NCBI GenBank assembly: GCA_029245345.1
Contig: JAQWPM010000015.1
Span: 62,001 to 126,000 of the forward strand
Direction: 5' to 3'
Length of the DNA: 64,000 nt
DNA from: Longimicrobiales bacterium
Lineage (GTDB): Bacteria; Gemmatimonadota; Gemmatimonadetes; Longimicrobiales; Gaopeijiaceae
Shown here: in pieces, positions 28,521-37,100 of the stretch
Numbering within the stretch: the first letter of the stretch is position 1
How the letters are laid out: each line of letters opens with the position of its first letter
The notes under the pieces: generated by a model
Told to the model about the DNA's origin: nothing
Database searches by the model: none
Seen by the model: the letters and a program-made list of their open reading frames with translations, nothing else
Position numbers and translations under genes: made by a program

Positions 28521-29651
28521 TCAACCACCCATCCCACTCACCAGGTCTGGATTTCCTGCTTGGATCTGATACGCCCAGTCGAAGATCATGAGCGCTGAGT
28601 CGTTCTGATCGTACCCCAGTAGCTCGACCCGCAGCACACCGTAGTGCGTGGCACCGTCGTCCCCGATGACGCGCAGCACATAACTCATCTGCGTTTCCAG
28701 GAACTGATCTGAACTCACGTAGCCCGAGCCCGGAGCGCTAGTTACATCGGAGCAACCCGCGTCCGCCGCGACCTGGCACTTGAGCGCCGTCGTCTCGAAT
28801 CCGGTCGGGTAGACTCCGGTCCCGGGACCCGGTACGAGCCACCACCCGGCCTGGTCGACTTCGAGTCGAAAATGCCGATCCGACGATGTCCCGCTCATGA
28901 CCGGATTTGTGTCCTCGCTCTCTTGGAACCGGAAGCCTGAAGACGCTGGCTCCCCGAAGAAGTCGAACACCCACTCGCCGTGGTAGTCCGGGCGAGGCGT
29001 GCCCTGAGCGACAAGACTCTCGAGTCCTTCATGGCCGTCCGAGTCCACGGCACGCACGAAGTACCACGACGTTTCGCCGTTCACGGCGAGCAAGTCCAGG
29101 AATCCTTCAGAATCGGTCTCACCGAGCAGAAAATCTGTCTCGTTCCCGGCGTCCTGGTAGACTCGGTAGAACGCGAAGTCACTCGACGAACGGGACATCT
29201 GGTCCCAGCTCAGGTAGATGGCGTTGTCGAGTGCAATCACACTGACAACACCGGGTGGGGGCGGCCCCTCAGCGACGGGCACGGATACGTCAACCGAATA
29301 GTCGGTCGCCGTCTCGATGTCGTTGTAGTAGTCGTACGCTGACACGTAATACTCGTAGGTCTCCCCTCCGAGCACGTTCGCGTCCTCATATGTACAAGAG
29401 CCCCCAGTACAGCTGGTGATCTCGGCAATCAAGAAATAGTCGGAGTCCGTGACACGCCGGGAATAGACTCGGAAGGACTCACCGTCCCACCCCGATCCGA
29501 GTTCCCACCCCACCGTAACCACACCCCCGTAGTAGCTCGCCACGAGGTCGCGAGGGGCCGCAGGCCCTTCGTCGATCAGCACGAAATAGTCGTCTTCGCA
29601 GGCGGCTAGCGCCAAAACCATCAGTAGAGATCCCATCACCGCGCGTCTCAT
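28521..29651 (-). CDS. fibronectin type III domain lipoprotein
   Basis: About 376 residues from the ATG at 29649-29651, chosen because GGAGGAAGGG lies just upstream; an ATG five codons earlier overlaps that site. A lipoprotein signal peptide ends in LALAAC, placing the protein in an outer or inner membrane leaflet. Two Fn3-like domains follow (from about 30, PAAPRDLVASYYGGVVTVGW; from about 135, PPPGVVSVIALDNAIYLSW). The C-terminal 150 residues are strand-rich with two cysteines (LKCQVAADAGCSDV) and are not recognised. It is transcribed as a single gene, with its own terminator downstream. Confidence 0.8.
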   Translation of the reverse strand: MRRAVMGSLLMVLALAACEDDYFVLIDEGPAAPRDLVASYYGGVVTVGWELGSGWDGESFRVYSRRVTDSDYFLIAEITSCTGGSCTYEDANVLGGETYEYYVSAYDYYNDIETATDYSVDVSVPVAEGPPPPGVVSVIALDNAIYLSWDQMSRSSSDFAFYRVYQDAGNETDFLLGETDSEGFLDLLAVNGETSWYFVRAVDSDGHEGLESLVAQGTPRPDYHGEWVFDFFGEPASSGFRFQESEDTNPVMSGTSSDRHFRLEVDQAGWWLVPGPGTGVYPTGFETTALKCQVAADAGCSDVTSAPGSGYVSSDQFLETQMSYVLRVIGDDGATHYGVLRVELLGYDQNDSALMIFDWAYQIQAGNPDLVSGMGG

Positions 29652-29858
29652 CGTCCCTTCCTCCATCGACCCTGGGGGCGGCTCCGCCCCGTTCTCGTGT
29701 CGACCAGAACATATGCACAGGGCATACCAAACTGTAAGTTGTTGTGATCCAACAGCTTAAGTAAGATTCAAGTAGGAAAAGTGTCACCCAGAGAGGACGC
29801 ATCGAGACAACGTGTGAAGACACTTCGAGCGAACGGGGTCCGCTTCAAAAGAGCGTCC
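29652..29858 (-). promoter_or_regulatory. intergenic leader with hairpin and weak promoter upstream of the Fn3 lipoprotein
   Basis: A short perfect hairpin (GGGGCGG, two-base loop, CCGCCCC) at 29675-29690 would lie in the mRNA leader just ahead of the ribosome binding site. Further up, TTACAG and TATGTT separated by 18 bases form a possible but weak promoter. No terminator was seen for lptD. Confidence 0.4.
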
Positions 29859-32768
29859 TTACCGGCGCCTGCTGGACGGGAGTCCAACATCGAGATTGCG
29901 CTGCTGGTAGTCGAACTTGAGGTCCGAATTGTCGATCAGGCTCACTTCGAACCGGAACGACCAGTTCCCTGTCGCGGTCTGCAGGAAATCGAAGTTGGCC
30001 TGCCAACGGTGCAGGTCTCGGGTGAGGCGAATCGTATGGTCATTGAACGCATTCCGTTCCAGGTCATACGCGGTCCGCCAGCTCACGTCCCACATCTCCG
30101 TGGGTCGAAGCGTGACGGTGCCCGTCAGCATCTGATTTACGAGAGCCCCTTCCCCACGCGGGCGTTGCAGCGCGTATGAGAAATTGGCGTTCCACCCTCC
30201 GCCCGACCCTTGAGCGCGAGGCGCGCGTGGCTCTCGCCGCCCCCCGGGCACGATCGAGGACTCATCGGTCGGGCCCATGGCCTCGAACGGGTCCACATCC
30301 TGGAGTTCCTCGTCGTCCTGTTGGTCGGCGGGGCTTTCCTCTTCGTCGGTCCCCAGGAATCCGAGCCAGCGGAAGATCTGTGAGTTGGAACTGAGCGCGA
30401 ACGAGAAATTTACCTGCGCCAGATGAGGGGCAAAAACCCTCGGCGCTTCGCCTTCGGCCGGTGTTTCATCAAAGAGTTCGTGGTCGACAGAAATCGAGAG
30501 TCCTCGGAGGTAGTCCGACGAGATCTGGTTGGAGAGACGGGTCGTCTCGAAGCCGGACAGGAAACTCCCAATAGAATCGGCTTGTACGAAGTCATATCGG
30601 ACGACGCTTGTGCGGAGGGCGAGGAGACTAATTGGCGGGGAGGTCACCAGCTGTGCAGGGCCGGACGCAGTGTCCGCCACCAGCGACGCTGAGTCGGCCT
30701 CAGCCCGTTCCACGGCAGCCGCCATAATGGAGTCCGCGACAGCGATCGTGTCTGCCGCCGCCACAGTGCTGTCTGGCTCCTCCGGCTTCCGTTTCGCCTC
30801 CCACGTCTGATTGATCGTCACAGCAACCGCGTTCTTCGGCTGGAGTGCGCGTACCCCGAACACGTCGCGTTGCAGTTGGGTGGGGGCGCTCTCCGGACTC
30901 CAGTCCCAAGTGATCGACGGTGAGATCTTGTGACGGATCGCCTCGAAGCCGAGCACGTTGTTCCGGATGCCGTACAGGTCACCCTTGAGCGTAGCCCCAA
31001 ACGACACGCGCATGGGAGCTGACACGAAGTCCCTCGCGAGTAACGAAGTATCGGCTCTCTCCATACTCCCGGAAATGGAGAGGCGCGGCGTGAACGTAGT
31101 CGACCCAATGATCTGTTTCTGGTAGTCGAGCGATGCGTTCCACGTCAGGTCGGCTTGAGCGATGTCGGTCGCCGGCGAGCCGATGATGAGGTCCATGGGG
31201 CTGGCCGAGTCACCCAGCATGAGGAGCGCGTCGGGCACACCCATTGTCGTGCGCTCCGTCAACTTCACCGACTGGGCGAACGAAAAACTACCGAGACTCA
31301 AACTGCTGCGAGCTGCGCTCGTCATGTTCGCTGTATTGGCCCCCGAGAAATCGAACTCGGTCGGCTGCACCTTGTCCACGGTGCGTCGGGTCAGGTTGGC
31401 GCTCCCCGACCACGTCATGTTGTTGTAGAACCGACCGCGAGTCGACGATGCTGGGAAGAGCGTGATCGTAGACAGCGATAGGTTCGCGGAAGGAAGCGTC
31501 CACTCCGTGCGGTCGTCTGACAGATACTGCTTGCGATTGGCGCCCAAAGAGAGTGACCCCCAATCGAAGCGACGGTTGATGCCACCCTCTGAATCGATGG
31601 ACTGGGTAACCTCGGCGGGGTTGAACGAATTCTCTCGTACGAAGTCGTTGCTCGACGCATATCGACCGGAGATCCGCAACTGAGTCCGCTCGTCGATGTC
31701 CCAATTGTGACGCGTGTCGAGCGCGAGTTCGCTCGAGCCGTCCTGCCGCCAATACCTGCGGAAGTTCAGGTCACCGTCCAGAAACTGCTTGTTGAATTTG
31801 TACCGCACAGAACTCGTCAAGCTGAGGAAGTTGTCACTGAACCAGTCCATGGCCACAAGAGCGTCCGAGTAATCGCCCATGGCCCAGTAGAATCCGATGT
31901 TGCTTACCCTGCGCCTGTAGCCGCCGGAAGTCCGCACGATATCGTTGACGCTGAAACGTGGCGTCAGGATCCCCGATGCGCGCCCTTGGGAGAGGCTCTG
32001 AGCAATGAAAGGGAGCCAGACCACTGGGACATCCGCGAAGTAGAGCCGGACCGGGCGCGCGACCAAAACACTCCCGCCGATGATCTTGATCTGGTCGGTT
32101 TCAAAGTGGTAGTGCGGCTCTTCGAGTTCGCACGACGTGAACCGGGCGTGCGACATGAACGAAGAGTCCGGAGCCGCATAGGGCATGTCGCCGGTCACGT
32201 TCCATCGCCCGCCGCCTTCACTGAACGACGTCGACGCGTCGAACGCGGATCCACGTTGTTCCTCGATGTCATAGATCAGGCTCACGGACTCCACGGGGTC
32301 CTGGTCCGGCGGCGTGAACGTGGTCATCCCGGTCGTGATGAGACGTCCGCTCGCATCATTGAAGGTGATCGTCGAATCGGCCTCCACGTTCATGCCTTCA
32401 CGGCTAACTCGGGCCCGACTGCCATCCGCCGCAGTGAGAACGAGGATCCGCTGGGCCGCATCGAAGTTCGCCGTCTCGGACTGATACTCAGTCAACGTAA
32501 AGCCTGGCATCCCGAAGAGGGCAGCCGTGATGGAATCGCCCCCTCCCCCACTCGGTCGTCTGCCTTGAAGCGCATCTTCGAGACGAACAGAGTCCTGCAC
32601 GAACAGGATGCTGTCATACCCGGGTGGACGGCCCAAGCGCTGAAGGCGCTCCATCACCTTGAGTCGCGCCGAGTCGACTTGTTCCTGAGCACCTAGAGGG
32701 CCTATTGCAGCCGCGAGCGCTAAGCCCGCGACAAGAAGAGCGTTACTCCTCATGCCTCGGCGGCTCAC
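29859..32768 (-). CDS. lptD: LPS-assembly protein LptD
   Basis: Outer-membrane barrel that inserts lipopolysaccharide. 969 residues: signal peptide (LLVAGLALAAAIGPLGAQ), an OstA/LptA-like N-terminal domain (about 85-235), then a large strand-rich barrel. The motifs ARFTSCELEEPHYHF and SQGRASGILTPRFS are conserved in LptD-like proteins. Two low-complexity inserts interrupt the barrel, an Ala/Asp/Ser-rich one at about 655-710 and an acidic one at about 795-850. The first codon is GTG at 32766-32768; an ATG at 32751-32753 is a good alternative. It overlaps the tatC end. Its partner LptE is not in the window. Confidence 0.85.
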   Translation of the reverse strand: MSRRGMRSNALLVAGLALAAAIGPLGAQEQVDSARLKVMERLQRLGRPPGYDSILFVQDSVRLEDALQGRRPSGGGGDSITAALFGMPGFTLTEYQSETANFDAAQRILVLTAADGSRARVSREGMNVEADSTITFNDASGRLITTGMTTFTPPDQDPVESVSLIYDIEEQRGSAFDASTSFSEGGGRWNVTGDMPYAAPDSSFMSHARFTSCELEEPHYHFETDQIKIIGGSVLVARPVRLYFADVPVVWLPFIAQSLSQGRASGILTPRFSVNDIVRTSGGYRRRVSNIGFYWAMGDYSDALVAMDWFSDNFLSLTSSVRYKFNKQFLDGDLNFRRYWRQDGSSELALDTRHNWDIDERTQLRISGRYASSNDFVRENSFNPAEVTQSIDSEGGINRRFDWGSLSLGANRKQYLSDDRTEWTLPSANLSLSTITLFPASSTRGRFYNNMTWSGSANLTRRTVDKVQPTEFDFSGANTANMTSAARSSLSLGSFSFAQSVKLTERTTMGVPDALLMLGDSASPMDLIIGSPATDIAQADLTWNASLDYQKQIIGSTTFTPRLSISGSMERADTSLLARDFVSAPMRVSFGATLKGDLYGIRNNVLGFEAIRHKISPSITWDWSPESAPTQLQRDVFGVRALQPKNAVAVTINQTWEAKRKPEEPDSTVAAADTIAVADSIMAAAVERAEADSASLVADTASGPAQLVTSPPISLLALRTSVVRYDFVQADSIGSFLSGFETTRLSNQISSDYLRGLSISVDHELFDETPAEGEAPRVFAPHLAQVNFSFALSSNSQIFRWLGFLGTDEEESPADQQDDEELQDVDPFEAMGPTDESSIVPGGRREPRAPRAQGSGGGWNANFSYALQRPRGEGALVNQMLTGTVTLRPTEMWDVSWRTAYDLERNAFNDHTIRLTRDLHRWQANFDFLQTATGNWSFRFEVSLIDNSDLKFDYQQRNLDVGLPSSRRR

Positions 32769-33585
32769 TGACCTCTACGGACCCCGTCGGCGGCGTCGGG
32801 TCAGGCTCGAGCTCCTTTTCAAGCTCCTCACGGCGCTTGTCCTTGGCGCGATAGATGATCACGGAAAGCCAGATGCCCAGCTCGTACAAGAAGACGAGAG
32901 GGATCATCATCATCACGGTGAGGACGAGTACGTCACCGGGCGTGATGACACTGGCCAAGATCGTGATTCCTACGATCGCGTGCCGGCGCTTGCTGCGCAG
33001 GAACTTCGGCGTCACAAGCCCGATGACGCTCAGGATCATGATGACGATAGGGAGCTCGAACACCGCTCCGAACGCCAAGAGCATCTTCACGATCCAACCC
33101 AATGTCTTGTTGATCTCGAGTTGCGCATTCAAGGATTCAGCTTGGAACGCCTTGAAGAACTCGAGCGTGACAGGCACCGCCGCGAAGTAGGCGAGGGCCA
33201 TGCCACCAACGAACAGGACCATTCCCAGATAAAGCGCCGGCACGATGGCTCGCTTCTCTCGCTTCTCCAGTGCGGGCGATAGGAACGACCACACGTGGTA
33301 GGCGAGGATGGGGAACGCCATGATGACGCCCGTATAGATCCCGAGCTTCAGCGTAACAAAGAACGCATCGCCTGGCGCGAGATACTGGAGCTTCAAATCG
33401 GGGTCATCGTAGACGACGCGAATTGGATCTACGAGGAGTTCCAAGACATTGAATCGCCACACGAGCCAGAATCCGAAAATGGCCGCGATGATGATCGAGA
33501 GCACAGACCAGAGAATGCGCCAACGAAGCTCCTCGAGGTGATCGAGGAACGGCATTTCTCCGCGGATTTGGCGTATAGGTGACAT
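32743..33585 (-). CDS. tatC: Sec-independent protein translocase TatC
   Basis: Receptor for twin-arginine signal peptides in the inner membrane. 280 residues starting with the typical MPFLDHLEELRWRI block (about 11-24), then six predicted membrane helices. The C-terminal cytoplasmic tail is longer than usual, about 45 residues rich in Lys, Glu and Pro. The gene follows nrdR by 16 bases and overlaps lptD by 26 or 11 bases depending on the lptD start. Confidence 0.95.
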   Translation of the reverse strand: MSPIRQIRGEMPFLDHLEELRWRILWSVLSIIIAAIFGFWLVWRFNVLELLVDPIRVVYDDPDLKLQYLAPGDAFFVTLKLGIYTGVIMAFPILAYHVWSFLSPALEKREKRAIVPALYLGMVLFVGGMALAYFAAVPVTLEFFKAFQAESLNAQLEINKTLGWIVKMLLAFGAVFELPIVIMILSVIGLVTPKFLRSKRRHAIVGITILASVITPGDVLVLTVMMMIPLVFLYELGIWLSVIIYRAKDKRREELEKELEPDPTPPTGSVEVSEPPRHEE

Positions 33586-33601
33586 CTATGGGGTCGGCAG
33601 A

Positions 33602-34099
33602 TCAGAACAGCAATTCGACCTGGTTCTTGCGGAGCTCTTCACGCTCCTGAGCCGCGGTCATCTCATCGACGAACTCTTGGAACTCACCGGCGTCTTGGAA
33701 GTTCCGGTACACGGACGCGAAGCGGACATACGCCACACGATCCATTGGACTGAGGAGTTCCATCACCAGAGCGCCCAACTGAACACTGGGCACTTCGAGC
33801 CCGGCCTGCCGGGAGAGTCCGTCCTCAATATCGTCCACGAGCGCTTCCATTTGTGAGGCCGACACCGGCCTCTTCGCACAAGCGATCTTCACACTACTGA
33901 GGAGTTTCGTGCGGTCGAAGTCCTCTACCGCACCCGAACGTTTGAGCACCTGAATGGGCCGCTCTTCAACGTATTCATAGGTCGTGAATCGGGCATCACA
34001 GACGGTGCACTCACGACGGCGGCGAACCGCACGTCCACCTCGGCTCGCCCGCGTGTCGACCACACGGTTCTCCGTGGCATCGCACTGCGGGCAACGCAT
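33602..34099 (-). CDS. nrdR: transcriptional repressor NrdR
   Basis: Represses ribonucleotide reductase genes in response to (d)ATP. 165 residues with a zinc ribbon (Cys3, Cys6, Cys31, Cys34) and an ATP-cone domain (VLKRSGAVEDFDRTKLLSSV and following). The C-terminus has a Glu-rich tail. No ribonucleotide reductase gene is in the window, so its targets lie elsewhere. Confidence 0.96.
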   Translation of the reverse strand: MRCPQCDATENRVVDTRASRGGRAVRRRRECTVCDARFTTYEYVEERPIQVLKRSGAVEDFDRTKLLSSVKIACAKRPVSASQMEALVDDIEDGLSRQAGLEVPSVQLGALVMELLSPMDRVAYVRFASVYRNFQDAGEFQEFVDEMTAAQEREELRKNQVELLF

Positions 34100-34143
34100 G
34101 CGTCAGCCTCCCTGTTTAGAGTACCCGGAATGCGTCCGATTCT

Positions 34144-34941
34144 TCATCGGATCTCGGCGAGCTTCTCCGCAGCGATTTCGGCGATCAAAGCATCCGGGTA
34201 CGTGTTGATGACACGCTCCAAGAGGTCGATCGCCTCATCGTCATCGTCCCGTTCGAGATGGATCAGCGCCATACGATAGAGTGCATCGGGCACTCTCTCA
34301 GCCGTCGGGTGGCGTGTCTGGACCTCGCCGAACGCTGCCAGCGCCTCGTCCAACTCCCCTTGTTCCTTGAGCACGTGCGCGAGGTTGAACTGAGCATCCG
34401 GCGCCAACTCGTGATTCGGGTGGCTTCGCAGGAACTCCTCGAACGCCATGCGCGCGGTTGTCATCGAGCCGCGATTCATTTGATCGCGTGCGGTCTCGTA
34501 TAACTGGTCGGCGTTTCCGCCACCAGGCGCAGTCCCACCGACCACCGCGGACGAGTCCGAAACAGGGCCGCGAGACACGGCCTGCGTCTGCGTCCGCATG
34601 TTCGAAACCTGATCGCGTATGCTACGAATACCACGCTGGTTCTCGCCAGCCAGAGCTTCTATCTGGTTGAGGCTCTCCCCGATCAAGCGCAGCTGGCGCG
34701 TGATGTCACCCCGAAAGTCGAAGATCTGATTCGACTGGGTGCGAAGCGTGTCCTGCGTGGAGATGGCCTGCATACGCAACTGATACAGCACGGAGTCTTG
34801 ACGCGCGGAAAGCGCGATGAGCTCTGTCTGGAGATTCCGAATGTCGCCCTTGGTGGCGCAGCCACCGAGCGCAACGAGGGCGGCCATCGCAAAGATTGCG
34901 CGAGCCGCCGGATACCTGACTCTGTCAGTCATCATATACAT
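34144..34941 (-). CDS. cpoB: CpoB/YbgF-like TPR lipoprotein of the Tol-Pal operon
   Basis: Links peptidoglycan synthesis to outer-membrane constriction through TolA. From the ATG at 34939-34941 the protein has about 265 residues: a lipoprotein signal ending in ALGGC, a coiled-coil region (about 30-115, TELIALSARQDSVLYQLRM and after) and three C-terminal TPR units (QLYETARDQMNRGSMTTARMAF and after). The canonical E. coli CpoB has a Sec signal, not a lipobox, so lipidation here is a difference. A longer frame to 34980 would translate through a GC-rich hairpin and is less likely. ATGs at 34935 and 34932 are alternatives. Confidence 0.87.
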   Translation of the reverse strand: MYMMTDRVRYPAARAIFAMAALVALGGCATKGDIRNLQTELIALSARQDSVLYQLRMQAISTQDTLRTQSNQIFDFRGDITRQLRLIGESLNQIEALAGENQRGIRSIRDQVSNMRTQTQAVSRGPVSDSSAVVGGTAPGGGNADQLYETARDQMNRGSMTTARMAFEEFLRSHPNHELAPDAQFNLAHVLKEQGELDEALAAFGEVQTRHPTAERVPDALYRMALIHLERDDDDEAIDLLERVINTYPDALIAEIAAEKLAEIR

Positions 34942-34975
34942 GGACCCCTCCCCGGTTGTCCCGGGGGAGGGGTCC
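34942..34975 (-). promoter_or_regulatory. GC-rich hairpin masking the cpoB ribosome binding site
   Basis: GGACCCCTCCCC(C)GG pairs with CCGGGGAGGGGTCC across a five-base loop, with one bulge. In minus-strand mRNA the 3' arm contains the GGGGAGGGG that serves as the cpoB Shine-Dalgarno, five bases before the ATG at 34941. No T-run follows, so it is not a standard terminator. It could make cpoB translation depend on ribosomes arriving from pal. Confidence 0.6.
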
Positions 34976-34991
34976 CGCAAGGGTCATGCCG

Positions 34992-35585
34992 CTAGTTGCC
35001 CGGGTTGATCGCGCTCGAGCCTGCGGTGATCTCGAACTCGGCCCGACGGTTCTGCGACCAAGCCATCTCACTCGAGGATCGGTTTGACGGGCGCTCTTCA
35101 CCGTACGAAACGATGGAGAACCTGCTGGCCGGCAGTCCGGAGTCGGTCAGGTAGTCCCGAATCGCCGCGGCCCGGCTGGTGCCAAGCGCGAGGTTGTATT
35201 CGGTCGATCCACGCTCATCCGCGTGACCAGCAATACGGATCTGGACCTGAGGACTGGCGCGCAGGATCGCGACTTTCTGACGCAGAAGGCTCTGCTGATC
35301 CATACGGATCGCCGACTCGTCATAGTCAAAGAGGACCCGCTCCATGAGCGTGGTGCGTGCGGCGGCCGCGGCTGCACGCTCGGCAGCTGCTGCTGCACGC
35401 TCGGCTGCTGCTGCTGCTGCAGCTTCACGCGCCATACGCTCGGCATTGGCTACGGAGTCACGGTACGCCTGAAGTGAGTCCTGATCAGCCGTAGGCGGCT
35501 CAGGCATCGGGGGTGGGTCACCCTTACAGGCTCCCACGGCTAGTGTGGCGGCCAAGACCGCTACGGCAAAACGACGGACGATCAT
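34992..35585 (-). CDS. pal: peptidoglycan-associated lipoprotein Pal
   Basis: Tethers the outer membrane to peptidoglycan within the Tol-Pal system. 197 residues: lipoprotein signal ending in AVGAC, a short linker, an extended Ala-rich helix (about 53-80, runs of five to seven alanines separated by Glu-Arg), and an OmpA-like domain with FDYDESAIRMD and the peptidoglycan-binding GHADERGSTEYNLALG. The alanine runs are encoded partly by GCT/GCA-type trinucleotide repeats. Pal is followed by cpoB and preceded by tolB. Confidence 0.95.
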   Translation of the reverse strand: MIVRRFAVAVLAATLAVGACKGDPPPMPEPPTADQDSLQAYRDSVANAERMAREAAAAAAAERAAAAAERAAAAAARTTLMERVLFDYDESAIRMDQQSLLRQKVAILRASPQVQIRIAGHADERGSTEYNLALGTSRAAAIRDYLTDSGLPASRFSIVSYGEERPSNRSSSEMAWSQNRRAEFEITAGSSAINPGN

Positions 35586-35604
35586 CCCTGCTCCCGGGTA
35601 GAAC

Positions 35605-35688
35605 GAACTTTAGTTCTCAATATGAGCGACGCCCACAGGCAAACTAGGACGTCGCAACGAAGGTAATGCGCTTTCCAACCTTGGAAAG
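35605..35688 (-). repeat. two inverted repeats in the tolB-pal spacer
   Basis: A palindrome GAACTttAGTTC (35605-35616 with its two-base centre) lies about 20 bases before the pal start. A perfect 8-bp inverted repeat CTTTCCAA-CC-TTGGAAAG lies at 35671-35688, close to the tolB end. The second may be a weak terminator or processing site; the first is placed like an operator or leader element. The rest of the 147-base gap shows nothing else clear. Confidence 0.5.
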
Positions 35689-35732
35689 GCCTTTAGGCAT
35701 ATAGGCCAAAACCCGAGCGAGCGCAACGCCGA

Positions 35733-37100
35733 TCAGTTGATCGTACCCACCGACGGGGACCAGTCTGGAACGCCGACCCGCCTGCCCGCCAAGAGAGGCC
35801 GGAGGCGGCCGGAGGCCACGTCCACCACGAAGAGGCCAAAGCCCCAGCGCCGCTCACCCACGAATACGATGTGACGCCCGTCCGGAGCCCAGCTGGGGTC
35901 TTCATTAGTGCCTTCCCATGTCAATTGGCGCAGGCGACGACCATCGTTGGCCATGTCTGCCACCAGAATGTGGTACGTCCCGCGGCGAATTCGGCCATGG
36001 AATGCCACAAAATCCCCCTCCGGCGACCAGTCCGGTGACGTGTAGTAGCCGCGCCCCCCGTATTCGAACGGTGACAGCGTCTCCGCCTCACCGCCTGCCG
36101 AGGGCATCAACATGATCTGGGGCACAGAGGAGCCGAAACGATTGGTCTGAAACGCCATCCAGTCGCCGTCTGGCGAATACGACGGTGACAGGTCGTAGTG
36201 GTTGCCACCGGTCAGGAACTCCAGGCAGCAGTCCCGCCCAACGTTGTATGTGAAGATTCCGCTGCGCGCGTTACCGGTCACCGAGAACGCCAGCGTCTGG
36301 CCGTCCGGGTGGTAGGCAGGCGTCATGTAATCGCCACCGCCTCTCACGTCCGGCAGCTGTGTCTCCGCGCCGGTGGCGAGGTCCAGCTGGTAGATCCGCC
36401 AGTCACCGGACTTCATGGAATTGAAGGCGATCTTCTTAGCGTCTGGCGACCAAACCGGTGACAACAAGAGATTTCTATAGTTCGTCACCTTGCGAAGGTT
36501 CTCACCGTCGGAGTCGATGACGTAGACATCTTTGTTGTAGTCGTTGTCCAACATCGTGAACGCGATGCGCGTCGCCGCCATGCCCGGGTCGCCCGTGGCC
36601 CAGCGTACGACTTCGTCCGAGATACGATGCACCGCCATGCGGAAATCGTCGTCCGAAGGATCCGGGAGCCGAAAGCGCCCTCTCTCCTTCGCCTGCCCGT
36701 AGATCACATCGTGGAGCTCCACGATGAGCACGTAGCCGTCACCTGCGCCTTCGACCTGGGCGGTCACGAGCCATACCGCACCAAGGCGATCCCAGAGCCT
36801 GTAGTCCACGACATCGCCCACGAGGCCGGCCGGTAGGGAGTCCATCACCTCGAAACGATCCGAGTTGCGCATGTCACGCCCGATGATGGCCTCTACTTCA
36901 GGGGCCAAGCCCCCACCGCCGAACCGTCCCGTGAACGGTTGGATGGCCAATGCCGGCTGCGGCTGGTTCTCGTAGACCAACCCCAAACTCACACCCGGAA
37001 TCGATTCTTCCTCCTGGGCTGAGACGAGAGCCGCCGTTGAGAGGAGACCCACGACCAACGCGGCTCCACCTCTCATTCCCTTCCACACGTTCATGCTCAT
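35733..37100 (-). CDS. tolB: Tol-Pal system beta-propeller protein TolB
   Basis: Periplasmic propeller that binds Pal. I start it at the ATG 37098-37100, which overlaps the upstream stop as ATGA; a longer frame adds 32 non-conserved residues. The 455 residues have a signal peptide (GAALVVGLLSTAALVSAQ), an N-terminal domain (IIGRDMRNSDRFEVMDS) and about six propeller repeats (LSPVWSPDAKKIAFNSMKSG, YDLSPSYSPDGDWMAFQTN, EDPSWAPDGRHIVFVGERR). Position in the tolQ-tolR-tolA-tolB-pal order confirms it. Confidence 0.95.
   Translation of the reverse strand: MSMNVWKGMRGGAALVVGLLSTAALVSAQEEESIPGVSLGLVYENQPQPALAIQPFTGRFGGGGLAPEVEAIIGRDMRNSDRFEVMDSLPAGLVGDVVDYRLWDRLGAVWLVTAQVEGAGDGYVLIVELHDVIYGQAKERGRFRLPDPSDDDFRMAVHRISDEVVRWATGDPGMAATRIAFTMLDNDYNKDVYVIDSDGENLRKVTNYRNLLLSPVWSPDAKKIAFNSMKSGDWRIYQLDLATGAETQLPDVRGGGDYMTPAYHPDGQTLAFSVTGNARSGIFTYNVGRDCCLEFLTGGNHYDLSPSYSPDGDWMAFQTNRFGSSVPQIMLMPSAGGEAETLSPFEYGGRGYYTSPDWSPEGDFVAFHGRIRRGTYHILVADMANDGRRLRQLTWEGTNEDPSWAPDGRHIVFVGERRWGFGLFVVDVASGRLRPLLAGRRVGVPDWSPSVGTIN

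Noticed and set aside
31707-32696. A 329-codon plus-strand frame opposite lptD
   Set aside because: Mirror of a high-GC coding strand with no domain or start signal; lptD on the other strand is clearly supported.
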